Part shown: one piece after another, positions 1 through 7,910 of the stretch
Numbering within the stretch: the stretch's first letter is position 1
How the letters are laid out: each line of letters opens with the position of its first letter
Notes under the pieces: generated by a model
What the model was told of the DNA's origin: nothing
The model's input: the letters and a program-made list of their open reading frames with translations, nothing else
Databases searched by the model: none
DNA from: Myxococcales bacterium
Lineage (GTDB): Bacteria; Myxococcota_A; Bradymonadia; UBA7976; UBA1532
Assembly: GCA_020633555.1 (NCBI GenBank)
Contig: JACKDL010000045.1
Span: forward strand, 1 to 40,055
DNA: 40,055 nucleotides
Reading direction: 5' to 3'
Made by a program: the position numbers and the translations under genes

Positions 1-1863
1 AAGCACGTCAGCTACGCAGAGCTCACCGGCTACGCCCACGACGGCAGCCAGGCCATCGCCGACGCCTTGAAGGACGGCCCCGTCAAGAAGACGGAAGAGG
101 GCGCCCTGGGCGGCCTCATGGACACCGACGCCGAGGCCGAGGCGGTCAACAAGCTGCTCGCGGCCCTGGCGCCCGCCCTGCAAGGCGTCATCGACAAGTG
201 GATCGACTCCGAGGGCGGCCAGGCCCTGCTGCAGGGCATCGCCGAGTGGACCGAGGAGCACCCCCGCACGGTCATGGGCATCCTGGGCGGCGCGGTCATC
301 GGCGCGGCCGTGGCGGCCTACCTGTCCGACTACGACCCCGGCGAGTTCGCCAAGACCTTCAAGCTCGGCGACAAGTGGTCGGTGGGCGGCGCGGTGGATC
401 TGGCCAGCGTCCAGCAGCTCATCAACAAGGGCATCGACGGCGCCAAGCTGTTCGCCGAGTACAAGAGCGGCGAGTTCACCGGCAAGCTGGGCGGCGCCTG
501 GAGCGCCGAGGACGGCGCCTCGGTCGAGGGCAGCGTGGCCTACGACGGCGAGCACCTCGACGCCTCGGCCAGCGGCAGCTACAGCGAGAAGAACGGCCAC
601 AAGGTGGCCGGCCAGATCGCCTACGAGAACGAGGGCGTCAGCGCCGTCCTGAAGGGCGAGCACACCGGCGACGGCCACAAGGTCGAGGGCAAGGCGGGCT
701 ACAAGACCGAGGGCTTCGAGGCCGAGGTCCACGCGGCCAACACCCAGGACGGCACCAGCTACGGCGGCTCGGCCAAGGGCCAGGGGCGCATCGGCAACTT
801 CACCGGCCAGTACGACGGCAGCCTCGAGATGGATCAGGCGGGCCGCGCCACCCTGAAGCTGGGCGGCGGGCTCGAAGGCATGATCGGCGACAGCGAGGCC
901 AAGGGCGGCCTGAACCTGCGCCACGCCGTGGGCGGCGACAAGGCGGCCGACAGCCGGGTCGAGGCCGAGGTGCAGATCGGCGACGACGCCGAGCACCGCA
1001 AGGTGAGCGGCTGGCTCGACCCGAACAACGGCTCGTTCCAGCTCGACATGAGCCAGGTCTCGGGCGGCGCCACCCACACCCAGAGCACCGGCAAGGACGC
1101 CGAGGGCAACGCCTTCAACAGCGAGCGGGTGCAGTACCAGGGCGACGGCATCAACTTCGACGCCAACCAGAAGCAGGTCATCGGCGGCGACCGCACCAGC
1201 GGCCTGAACCTGGGCCTGACCGGCCTGGGCGGGCGCAACACCAACGCCAACCTGGGGCTCACCACCCGCAACGGCCAGACCGAGAGCCTGAACGCCGGGC
1301 TCAGCTTCGACATGGGCCGCCTGCGCAACGAGCTCGACCTGGAGATGCGCGACGGCGTCACCACCATGGGGGTGACCACCAAGGGCCAGTTCGGCGACTT
1401 CACCGCCGGCGCCGACGCCAAGTTCAACCTCACCGACAGCCGGCTCCAGGAGCTGGGGCTGCAGCTCGGCTACCAGAACCCCGACGAGTTCAAGTCCTTC
1501 GCCCTGGACTACCGCGCCCAGTGGATGGAGGAGCACGCCGAGTACGCCCACAACTTCGACGCCACCTTCGAGTACGCCATCGGCAACGTGGCGGCCCGCT
1601 TCAAGGGCGGCGCCCAGCTCCAGGGCGGCGACATGACGAAGGCCAACGCCGATCTGCTGGCGGGCTACCGGCTGAACCCCGACTGGGTGCTGCTGGGCGG
1701 CGCCGACTACCAGCACAACCAGGTGGACGGCGCCCGCAGCAACCAGTTCGGCGTGCGCGCGGGCGTGCAGTACAAGGACGTGGCCGTCACCGTGGGCGCC
1801 ACCCGCTTCAGCGACCGCGACGACACCCAGTTCGGCATCCGGCTCGAGATTCCCCTCTGGTGA
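1..1863 (+). CDS. Repetitive beta-rich protein, probable outer-membrane barrel (5' partial)
   Basis: The frame is open from base 1, so the start lies outside the window; at least 620 residues are seen. An N-terminal helical part (residues about 40-80 of the visible protein) is followed by a Gly/Ala-rich hydrophobic stretch (GILGGAVIGAAVAAYL) that could span a membrane. The remaining ~500 residues are short alternating polar/apolar segments rich in Gly, Asp, Asn and aromatic residues, with loosely repeated units such as 'GKLGGAW', 'VEGSVAYDG', 'VAGQIAYEN', 'VEGKAGYKT'. The last residues 'FGIRLEIPLW' end in an aromatic residue, as is typical of outer-membrane beta-barrels. Nearly every codon ends in G or C, more uniformly than in later genes, which may mean high expression. 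I recognise no named family; a surface adhesin or an intracellular repeat protein are alternatives. Two tandem hairpins follow the stop codon. Confidence 0.7.
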   Translation, partial: KHVSYAELTGYAHDGSQAIADALKDGPVKKTEEGALGGLMDTDAEAEAVNKLLAALAPALQGVIDKWIDSEGGQALLQGIAEWTEEHPRTVMGILGGAVIGAAVAAYLSDYDPGEFAKTFKLGDKWSVGGAVDLASVQQLINKGIDGAKLFAEYKSGEFTGKLGGAWSAEDGASVEGSVAYDGEHLDASASGSYSEKNGHKVAGQIAYENEGVSAVLKGEHTGDGHKVEGKAGYKTEGFEAEVHAANTQDGTSYGGSAKGQGRIGNFTGQYDGSLEMDQAGRATLKLGGGLEGMIGDSEAKGGLNLRHAVGGDKAADSRVEAEVQIGDDAEHRKVSGWLDPNNGSFQLDMSQVSGGATHTQSTGKDAEGNAFNSERVQYQGDGINFDANQKQVIGGDRTSGLNLGLTGLGGRNTNANLGLTTRNGQTESLNAGLSFDMGRLRNELDLEMRDGVTTMGVTTKGQFGDFTAGADAKFNLTDSRLQELGLQLGYQNPDEFKSFALDYRAQWMEEHAEYAHNFDATFEYAIGNVAARFKGGAQLQGGDMTKANADLLAGYRLNPDWVLLGGADYQHNQVDGARSNQFGVRAGVQYKDVAVTVGATRFSDRDDTQFGIRLEIPLW

Positions 1864-1870
1864 GCCCGCT

Positions 1871-1915
1871 GGGGTCGCCCGACCCCGGCTGAGGTCGCCA
1901 GCCCCTGGCGACCTC
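1871..1915 (+). terminator. Tandem hairpins after the beta-rich protein gene
   Basis: Two adjacent perfect inverted repeats lie 7 bases after the stop. The first, 1871-1886, is GGGGTC-GCCC-GACCCC. The second, 1891-1915, has 11-bp perfect arms (GAGGTCGCCAG / CTGGCGACCTC) around a CCC loop. No T-run follows, as is common in very GC-rich genomes, so termination is inferred from stem strength and position. Confidence 0.6.
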
Positions 1916-2007
1916 ACGCCCCAGCCCCGCGCCGTGGGCGGCTCAGGGTGCGGCACGCCCCTTGCTGTGGTGGTTGGCGATCCGCGAACACCCCTGAGAG
2001 GTGTCCC

Positions 2008-3777
2008 ATGCGCCGCGCCCCCCTGCTGACGCTGCTGCTGCTCCCGCTGGCCCTGGCCTGCACCACCGTCACCGACGACATGGCCAACCCGCAGGTGCGC
2101 GAGCCCGCCCTCGAGACCCCCATCATGGTCTCGAAGTCGGACCTGGCCCGCGCCGCGGCCAACTTCGAGGTGCGGGCCATCGAGCTGCTGCCCGGCGAGA
2201 CGCCCGAGCAGGCGCTGGCCCGGGTGGTGGGGCCCGCCGCCCCCAGCCTGGGCGCCCTGCTGGACTCGGCGGCGCCCGTGGAGGGCCTGGGCCCGGCCCC
2301 CGAGGCCGCCGAGGCTCCGGCGCGGTGCGACGACTCCTGCGCCTTCGCCTACAACCACATCTGCGACGACGGCAGCGCCGGCGCCGCCACCAGCCGCTGT
2401 GCTGCGGGGACCGACTGCGCGGACTGTCAGGGCCAGGCCGGCCCGGAGGCCGCGCCGCAGCCCGGCGGCGAGTCGCCTGAGCCCGAGCCGGCCCCTGAGC
2501 CGGCCCCCGAGCCCGGCGCCGAGCCCCAGCCGGCCCTGAGCCCCGCGCCCACGGCCAACCGCTGCGACGACACCTGCAACTACGCCTTTGACGGCGAGTG
2601 CGACGACGGTCGCGCGGGCGCGGCCACCGGGCTCTGCGCGGCCGGCAGCGACTGCACGGACTGCGAGGGTGCCGTCGCCGCTCAGGCCGCAGCCCCTGCG
2701 CCGGCCGCCGATCCACAGGCAGCGGATCCGGCGCCCGCGGAGCCGGCGCCCGCTGCGCCCGCCCCGGCCGCCCAGGGCGGCCAGACCTGCATGGCCAATG
2801 GGCTTGACGGCACCTGCGGCCCCACCGCGCAGTGCGGCGGCCGCTCCGTGCCCGGCTTCTGCCCCGGGCCCGCCGACATCCAGTGCTGCGTGCCCGACGT
2901 GGCGGCCGGCGCCGCCGATCACCCGGCCGTGGGCCAGGGCTGCAACGCCGCCGGTGAGCCTGGCACCTGCCAGCACACGGGTGACTGCGGCGGCGAGTCC
3001 GTGCCCGGCTACTGCGCCGGCCCCGCCGACATCCAGTGCTGCGTGGGCACGCGCCGGGCGCAGGTGGCCCCGGTGGTCTACGGCGGCTACCTGTTGCTGC
3101 AGTGGGGCGCGCGCCGCCTGATCTTCGCAGCCGTCCGCACGGGCGTGCAGCGGGCCGGGGTGCACGTCGCCACCGTCCGCGTGGCGTCGGCGGCCCGCGG
3201 CGTCTCGCAGGTGGGCGTGTACATCAACGCCGAGGAGGCGGCCATGGGCGCCGGGCTCACCGCCGCCACCGCCACCGTGCTGGGCGGCCCGGTGGGCCAG
3301 GAGCTGATGGACTTCCTGGCGGAGCGGCGGGCCAGCCCCGAGGTCGAGGCCCGCTGGGCCGGCGTCGCCGCCGAGCCCATGGAGCCCCCCGGCACCTGCG
3401 AGCCCGACGAGTACGAGGGCTACCGGCAGCGCAAGGAGGACGCCTGCGGCCCCACCCAGGCCTGCCGCGGCAACAACTGGGTCTCACAGATGACCGAGGA
3501 GATCCTGGACGCCTACACCTCGGGCGGCAGCCTGGCGCGCTATCACAACGTCATCGGACAGGTGACGGGCTACTGCGACGACCTGCGCCAGAACCACGCC
3601 CAGGCCCTGGAGTGCTTCCGGCGCCGGCAGGACATCATGGACGCGTGCTTCGAGGGCGGCGACGCCCGCCACTGGGAGGCGCTGAACCAGGTGGACAACC
3701 TGCGCCTGAACTGCGAGCGCCAGTACGCCAACCACAACTGCCAGCACTTTCAGGAAGGCAGCCCGTTGCTGCCGTGA
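2008..3777 (+). CDS. Modular cysteine-rich lipoprotein with a C-terminal toxin-like domain
   Basis: 589 residues. The start at 2008 is preceded by GAGAGGTG and gives a lipoprotein signal with lipobox LALAC (Cys18). Two copies of a six-Cys module (about 107-140 and 186-219, pattern RCDD-C ... CDDG ... C-AG-DC-DC) are separated by a Pro/Glu/Ala linker. Two copies of another module (about 261-294 and 312-345, ending PGPADIQCC or AGPADIQCC) resemble Cys-rich modules found in fungal secreted hydrolases and some bacterial surface proteins. Residues 355-450 are hydrophobic or amphipathic. The tail (464-578) is helical and Cys-rich, with CFEGGDARHWEALNQ holding conserved-looking Cys, Asp, His and Gln. 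This layout (anchor, modules, linker, compact C-terminal domain) recalls surface toxins or hydrolases, but no activity is proven. It stands alone and converges on the transporter gene. Confidence 0.75.
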   Translation: MRRAPLLTLLLLPLALACTTVTDDMANPQVREPALETPIMVSKSDLARAAANFEVRAIELLPGETPEQALARVVGPAAPSLGALLDSAAPVEGLGPAPEAAEAPARCDDSCAFAYNHICDDGSAGAATSRCAAGTDCADCQGQAGPEAAPQPGGESPEPEPAPEPAPEPGAEPQPALSPAPTANRCDDTCNYAFDGECDDGRAGAATGLCAAGSDCTDCEGAVAAQAAAPAPAADPQAADPAPAEPAPAAPAPAAQGGQTCMANGLDGTCGPTAQCGGRSVPGFCPGPADIQCCVPDVAAGAADHPAVGQGCNAAGEPGTCQHTGDCGGESVPGYCAGPADIQCCVGTRRAQVAPVVYGGYLLLQWGARRLIFAAVRTGVQRAGVHVATVRVASAARGVSQVGVYINAEEAAMGAGLTAATATVLGGPVGQELMDFLAERRASPEVEARWAGVAAEPMEPPGTCEPDEYEGYRQRKEDACGPTQACRGNNWVSQMTEEILDAYTSGGSLARYHNVIGQVTGYCDDLRQNHAQALECFRRRQDIMDACFEGGDARHWEALNQVDNLRLNCERQYANHNCQHFQEGSPLLP

Positions 3778-3812
3778 GGCGGGGCCCGGCGCCGCGGCCC
3801 GCCCGGCGCCTC
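3776..3812. terminator. GC hairpin between convergent genes
   Basis: Arms GAGGCG (3776-3781) and CGCCTC (3807-3812) enclose a second pairing GGGCC (3782-3786) with GGCCC (3796-3800). It spans the short gap and both stop codons of convergent genes, so it could terminate in both directions. The stem is imperfect on one side and has no T-run. Confidence 0.35.
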
Positions 3813-5118
3813 AGAAGAAGTAGCGCACGTACAGGAAGCCGGTGGCGATCACCAGGGTGCCCACCATGGTGGGGGCGCCGTACTTCGTGAAGGCCATGAA
3901 GGTCAGCGGGTAGTTGTTGCGGCGGCCGATCTGGGCCACCACCACGTTGGCCGAGGCGCCCACCAGCGAGCCGTTGCCGCCCAGGCAGGCCCCCAGGGCC
4001 AGGGCCCAGTACAAGGGCTCGGCCACCTGGTGGCGCAACGCCTCGGAGCCCATCTCCAGCCCCATCTGCACCGAGAAGTCGGGGATGATGGCCCGCTGCA
4101 GCAGCGGGATCATCGCGATGACCAGCGGGATGTTGTCCACCACCGCCGAGCAGATCGCGCTGAACCAGAGCACCACCATCACCGTGAGCAGCAGGTTGCC
4201 CGCGGTGAACTTCACGATCTGGTGGCCCAGCGCCTCGAACACGTGGTTGTGCTCCAGGGCGCCGATGAGCATGAACAGGCCCACGAAGAAGAACACCGAG
4301 TTCCACTCGACCTTCTCCAGGGCGTGGTGCAGGTCGGTGCCGGTGGCGATGGCCATCACCAGTGAGCCACCCAGGGCGATGATGCCCGGCTCGATGCCCA
4401 CCGCGTGGCTGGCGAAGAAGCCCACCAGGATCAGGGTGAACACCGCCAGGGCGCGCCGCAGCTTCTTGGCGTCCAGGATGGCCAGCTCGGGCCGGGCCCG
4501 GCGGATGTGGGCCTTGTTGGCCTCGGCCACCACCATCTGATCGCGGAAGAAGAACCAGGCCGCAAAGGCGCCGCCCACCAGCATGATCAGCACCGGCGGG
4601 CCCAGGTTGAACAGGAACTGGTTGAACGTCAGGCCCGTCTGGCTGGCGATGATGACGTTGGGCGGATCGCCCACCAGCGTCGCCGCGCCGCCGATGTTGC
4701 TGGCCAGCGCCTCGAGGATGAGGAACGGGATCGCCGGCAACACCAGGATCTCGCAGATGAGGATGGTGATCGGGGCGATGAGGATCACCGTCGTCACGTT
4801 GTCGAGGAAGGCCGAGAGCACCGCGGTGGCGATGAGGAAGGACGAGAGGATGACCATCCCCCGCCCGTCCGCCCGCTGAGCGATCTTCACGGCCAGCCAC
4901 TCGAACAGGCCGGTCTTGGCCATGATGTTGACCGACAGCATCATCCCGACGAGCAGGAAGATGACGTTCAGGTCCACCGCGTGCAGCGCCTCGCTGTAGG
5001 GCACGAAGCCCAACATGATGGCCGCCGTGGCCCCCAGCAACGAGGCCGCCGTCTTGTCGAGCTTCTCGGTGGCGATGAACAGGTAGGTGATGCCGAAGAT
5101 CACCAGGGAGCCGATCAT
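3811..5118 (-). CDS. ArsB/NhaD-type ion transporter (Na+/H+ antiporter or anion permease)
   Basis: 435 residues and about 11-12 hydrophobic segments, the usual size for the ArsB/NhaD (ion transporter) superfamily of inner-membrane carriers. Two inverted halves each carry a signature: SAFLDNVTTV (102-111) with GDPPNVIIAS (150-159) in the first half, and SAVVDNIPLV with GGNGSLVGASANVV in the second. These are the re-entrant 'DN' and 'G-P-N' motifs of the superfamily. The substrate cannot be read from sequence; sodium/proton exchange is the commonest role of this subgroup, and dicarboxylate or arsenite transport is less likely. GGAGG precedes the ATG. It starts 19 bases after the stop of the PTS-IIA/CBS gene on the same strand, so the two are probably one operon and the upstream protein may regulate this transporter. 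Confidence 0.85.
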   Translation of the reverse strand: MIGSLVIFGITYLFIATEKLDKTAASLLGATAAIMLGFVPYSEALHAVDLNVIFLLVGMMLSVNIMAKTGLFEWLAVKIAQRADGRGMVILSSFLIATAVLSAFLDNVTTVILIAPITILICEILVLPAIPFLILEALASNIGGAATLVGDPPNVIIASQTGLTFNQFLFNLGPPVLIMLVGGAFAAWFFFRDQMVVAEANKAHIRRARPELAILDAKKLRRALAVFTLILVGFFASHAVGIEPGIIALGGSLVMAIATGTDLHHALEKVEWNSVFFFVGLFMLIGALEHNHVFEALGHQIVKFTAGNLLLTVMVVLWFSAICSAVVDNIPLVIAMIPLLQRAIIPDFSVQMGLEMGSEALRHQVAEPLYWALALGACLGGNGSLVGASANVVVAQIGRRNNYPLTFMAFTKYGAPTMVGTLVIATGFLYVRYFF

Positions 5119-5137
5119 GTGTCGCGCCTCCGCCGGA

Positions 5138-6052
5138 TCAGAGGTTCAGCAGGCGGTCGACCACACGGATGCGGTCGATGACGCCCAGCAGGCGGTCGGC
5201 TTCGTCCACCACGAAGACCTTGGGATAGCGGTGCACCGACAGCAGGTGGACGATCTCGAGGATCGTGGCGGTGGGGGGCACCTTGGCGACGTCCTTGGTC
5301 ATGACGTCGCGGGCCTTCAGGTGCGCTTCCTTACTGAAGTACTTCTCGAAGGGATCGAACTCGGCGATGAACGACACGCTCTTGAGCTGGCGGAAGAAGT
5401 CCGGCATGCCCAGGGTGAACAGGTCGTCGGCGGTCACCTGCCCCAGCAGGCGCCGATCGCTGTCGGTGATACCCGCGCAGTCCAGGTTCAGCGCGCCCAT
5501 GCGCTGGGTGATCTCGGGCACCGGGGTGTCGGGCCCGATCTGCCCCAGCGAGGTGCGCATGATGTCGGCCGCGGTGAGCGGGGCCTCGTCGCCGCGCAGC
5601 TTGCCCGCGAGCCAGCGGGCCACCTCGGCCTTGTCGCGGGCCTGGCGCAGGAACGGGCGGGTCTCGACGGCCTGGGCCAGCTCCGCCAGCCGACCCATGA
5701 GCTTCAACGCCGCGGCGGGCTCGGCCTGCGGGGCGGCCACCAGGGTCAGCCACTCCACCGACTCGGACTCGCCCCAGGCCACCGGCTTGCGCAGGGCCGC
5801 CAGTCCCACCGCCAGGCGGGGCAGCCCCTCGAGCCGCACGTGGGGGCAGGCGAAGCCCGCGCCCAGAGCGGTGGCGCCTGCGCCTTCGCGGGCGAGCAGG
5901 GCGTCGTGGAAGGCGGTCGCGTCGCAGCCGAGGGTGGCATCGCGGCTCAGGGCACCGTGCAGGGCCGTCGAGAGCGCCGCCAACGCCGCCTCACGATCAG
6001 GGGCGTCCAGGTCGAGCAGGATCGCGTCCGCGGGCACCAATGGGGATGGCAT
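5138..6052 (-). CDS. PTS EIIA-like domain fused to paired CBS domains, probable transporter regulator
   Basis: 304 residues. The ATG at 6052-6050 is chosen over a longer frame because GGAAGGAGGT sits 4 bases upstream. Residues 1-150 match the fructose/nitrogen-type PTS IIA fold, with ACPHVRLEGLPRL placing the phosphorylatable histidine at His71. Residues ~170-304 hold two CBS motifs (TAADIMRTSLGQIGPDTPV... and KARDVMTKDVAKVPPTATI...), which bind adenine nucleotides in known proteins. No PTS permease, HPr or EI gene is nearby, so a sugar-uptake role is unlikely. A regulatory role sensing phosphorylation and adenylate charge, acting on the co-transcribed ion transporter, is my inference. A good promoter lies just upstream. 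Confidence 0.85.
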   Translation of the reverse strand: MPSPLVPADAILLDLDAPDREAALAALSTALHGALSRDATLGCDATAFHDALLAREGAGATALGAGFACPHVRLEGLPRLAVGLAALRKPVAWGESESVEWLTLVAAPQAEPAAALKLMGRLAELAQAVETRPFLRQARDKAEVARWLAGKLRGDEAPLTAADIMRTSLGQIGPDTPVPEITQRMGALNLDCAGITDSDRRLLGQVTADDLFTLGMPDFFRQLKSVSFIAEFDPFEKYFSKEAHLKARDVMTKDVAKVPPTATILEIVHLLSVHRYPKVFVVDEADRLLGVIDRIRVVDRLLNL

Positions 6053-6085
6053 GTGCACCTCCTTCCCTGGGCCGAGGGGCGGCGG

Positions 6086-6114
6086 ACTATGGCCGCGAGC
6101 GCGTCGGAAATCAA
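6086..6114 (-). promoter_or_regulatory. Sigma-70-type promoter for the IIA-CBS/transporter operon
   Basis: On the minus strand, TTGATT (6114-6109) is followed after 17 bases by CATAGT (6091-6086); each matches 4 of 6 consensus bases. Transcription would start near 6079, leaving a leader of roughly 27 bases before the strong ribosome binding site. Confidence 0.5.
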
Positions 6115-6190
6115 CCCGATGGCACGAGCTTCGACGCATCTGCGGGACGTGGTAAAAGGACGGCTACCGGCAGCGGAGGTCGAGTTCACG

Positions 6191-6628
6191 GTGCGAGCGC
6201 GCCATGCGGAGTTTGGTTGGTCCCTGGGCCTCCTGATGGCCGCGCTGCTCTGCGGCTGCGGCGCCACCACCTATCCCATCCGCGGCGAGTTCGGCACGGT
6301 GCCCTTCGAGGGGGAGCTGCAGGTCAGCGAACCCGAGACGGGCCAGCGGCGCTACGTCCTGGACGTGCAGAGCGTGCCCGAGCCGTGGCGCCTTCGGCCC
6401 GACGCTCACCACTACGTGGGCTGGATCGTCTCGGACCGCCGGGGTGCCTTCAAGGTGGCCACCGTGAACTACGACGACCTGGCGCGTCGCGCCCGCCTGG
6501 ACGAGCGCAACAACGACGAGGGCCGGGTCTTCCTGGTCACCGCCGAGGAGGAGAGCTGGGCCCGCGAGCCCAGCCGGACGGTGCTCTTCGAGGTGGTTCT
6601 CTGGGCGCGGGAAGACGACGCCCGGTAG
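6191..6628 (+). CDS. Small lipoprotein of unknown function
   Basis: 145 residues. The longer open frame upstream runs antisense through the IIA-CBS gene and is not credible. The GTG at 6191 has GGAGGT 10 bases upstream and opens a signal peptide (VRARHAEFGWSLGLLMAALLCGCG) with lipobox LCGC, so the mature protein would be membrane-anchored from about residue 23. The mature part is a compact beta-rich domain (TYPIRGEFGTVPFEGELQV ... RYVLDVQSVPEPWRL ... VLFEVVLWAR), possibly an immunoglobulin-like sandwich, without Cys clusters or repeats. I recognise no family. It is divergent from the IIA-CBS gene and convergent with the DksA-like gene, so it appears monocistronic. Confidence 0.7.
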   Translation: MRARHAEFGWSLGLLMAALLCGCGATTYPIRGEFGTVPFEGELQVSEPETGQRRYVLDVQSVPEPWRLRPDAHHYVGWIVSDRRGAFKVATVNYDDLARRARLDERNNDEGRVFLVTAEEESWAREPSRTVLFEVVLWAREDDAR

Positions 6629-6647
6629 CGCCTGCGAGCCGGGGCCC

Positions 6648-7022
6648 TCAGCGCTGCTCCATCTGCGCCTGCGCCGCCAGGCACACCGGGGTCTCGGGGC
6701 GGGCCTTCAGGCGCCGATAGCCGATGGGCTCCCCGGTGACGATGCAGAGCCCGTAGTCCCCCTCCCCCACCCGCTCCAGGGCCTGCTCCACCTGGTTCAG
6801 GCGCTTCTGGTGCCGGTGGCGCGTGGCCTTCGCGAGCTGCTGGGCCTGGATCTGGTCCATGCGCGACAGCCGCCCGATGGGCTGGTCCAGGTCGACGGGG
6901 GCGGCCACAGAGGCCGCGCTCTCCAGCGCCGCTTCGAGCTCGCGCTTCAGGGCGTGGAGATCGGCGGTGAGCTCGGCGAGCTGGGCCTGGGTGAGTTCTT
7001 CAGCGGGTTCACGGGCGGCCAT
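6648..7022 (-). CDS. DksA/TraR-family RNA polymerase-binding protein with a degenerate zinc motif
   Basis: 124 residues, slightly short for DksA. Family members enter the RNA polymerase secondary channel and modulate initiation with ppGpp. The N-terminal ~85 residues form a coiled coil whose tip carries DLDQPIGRLSRMDQIQ, typical of this subgroup. The C-terminal globule reads YGLCIVTGEPIGYRRL...PVCLAAQ. The normal four cysteines are reduced to C93-x2-T96-x17-C114-x2-A117. As I recall, this Cys/Thr/Cys/Ala pattern is that of zinc-independent DksA2 paralogues that act under zinc starvation. It starts 38 bases after the stop of the upstream lipoprotein gene, so co-transcription is possible. Confidence 0.88.
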   Translation of the reverse strand: MAAREPAEELTQAQLAELTADLHALKRELEAALESAASVAAPVDLDQPIGRLSRMDQIQAQQLAKATRHRHQKRLNQVEQALERVGEGDYGLCIVTGEPIGYRRLKARPETPVCLAAQAQMEQR

Positions 7023-7060
7023 GGCGGCACCCTACCACCCGTGCCGTCCGGGCGCGGCGC

Positions 7061-7639
7061 TCAATCGTCAAAGGGGCCGTCCGGCACCCCGCACGGGGGC
7101 GGCGCCGGCGTGGGCACGTCCGCCTGGGGTACCGGCTGCTCGGGCAGCGCGCGCCCCTGCCGCTGGCTGGGCGCCCGGGCCCGCGGGTCCCGGCTGAAGC
7201 GGTCGGGATCCACCGGCACCTCCTGCAGCCCCTGCGGCACCTCGGGCTTGGGCAGCGCCTCGGCCTGGGGCGGCGGGGCATAGGCCGCGCACAGCTCACA
7301 GCGGGCGCACTGCTCCTCGGCGAAGCGGCAGCGATCGGCGTCCACGGCGCCACAGGTCACCGGCCCCGCCTCGGGCTCGGTGCAGGTGTAGCGGCAGGCC
7401 TCGCTGTGATCGCTGCACAGGGTGCAGGGGTCGGGATCCCGCGCCATGAGGCCCAGGCACCACTCGGCCAGGTCGAACTCGGGGATCTCACCGGGCTCCA
7501 CCTCGATCGGACCCACCCCCTGAGCCTGGGCCAGATCCTCCAGGGGTGGGTACTCCAGGTCGTCACAGCCCCACAGCCCCAGGGTCATGAATGCGGCGAG
7601 GGCGGCCAGGGTGGTCAGGAACGCGAGGGGGGTGCGCAT
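7061..7639 (-). CDS. Cys-rich, Pro-rich lipoprotein of unknown function
   Basis: 192 residues from the ATG at 7639-7637, which has AAGGAG 7 bases upstream; longer starts would add an Arg-rich, non-signal extension. The signal MRTPLAFLTTLAALAAFMTLGLWGC carries lipobox LWGC. The mature protein has a Cys-rich centre (WCLGLMARDPDPCTLC ... CRYTC ... CRFAEEQCARCELC), with about ten cysteines suited to disulfides or metal binding. It ends in a Pro/Gln/Arg-rich low-complexity tail. No family is recognised. It is divergent from the PhoD-like gene and may share a transcript with the DksA-like gene downstream. Confidence 0.72.
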   Translation of the reverse strand: MRTPLAFLTTLAALAAFMTLGLWGCDDLEYPPLEDLAQAQGVGPIEVEPGEIPEFDLAEWCLGLMARDPDPCTLCSDHSEACRYTCTEPEAGPVTCGAVDADRCRFAEEQCARCELCAAYAPPPQAEALPKPEVPQGLQEVPVDPDRFSRDPRARAPSQRQGRALPEQPVPQADVPTPAPPPCGVPDGPFDD

Positions 7640-7807
7640 GGCCGGGCTCCTTCCCGGCCGGGCCGTAGGCGACATCAGCGGCCGCCTGGTCGGTCCGGCC
7701 GACCTTGGGCGCGTCTCCCGGGAGGCCACGCTCGGCCAGGCCGAGGCGCGCGCTCGAACCACATGCATACGCTGGACCGCGCGCAAACCCGCGACGCCGC
7801 GGGGGCG

Positions 7808-7826
7808 AGGTCACCGAAAGGTCACC
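7808..7826 (+). promoter_or_regulatory. Pho-box-like direct repeat upstream of the PhoD-like gene
   Basis: Two perfect 8-bp repeats AGGTCACC (7808-7815 and 7819-7826) are separated by GAA, giving an 11-bp period. Response regulators of the PhoB type bind 11-bp-spaced direct repeats with a core such as TGTCA separated by A-rich bases; here the core is GGTCAC with GAAA between. The site lies ~85 bases before a phosphatase gene, a plausible PhoB target. Against it, the best -10-like element (TATCGT, 7877-7882) is about 50 bases further on, longer than in classical Pho promoters. It could also control the divergent lipoprotein gene. Confidence 0.42.
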
Positions 7827-7910
7827 TGCGCCGCCCGGCGCGTTCCCCCGTTCCCCCGTGGCCCCCCCGGATCGGCTATCGTGCGCCGTCCACGCCTGGA
7901 GGCCAGCCCC

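Noticed and set aside
5138..6052. Complete sugar phosphotransferase system
   Set aside because: Only a IIA-like domain is present, fused to CBS domains; no IIB, IIC, HPr or EI gene lies nearby.
5087..6628. Long plus-strand frame containing the small lipoprotein
   Set aside because: Its first two-thirds are antisense to the IIA-CBS gene; only the part from the GTG at 6191 has a ribosome binding site and signal peptide.
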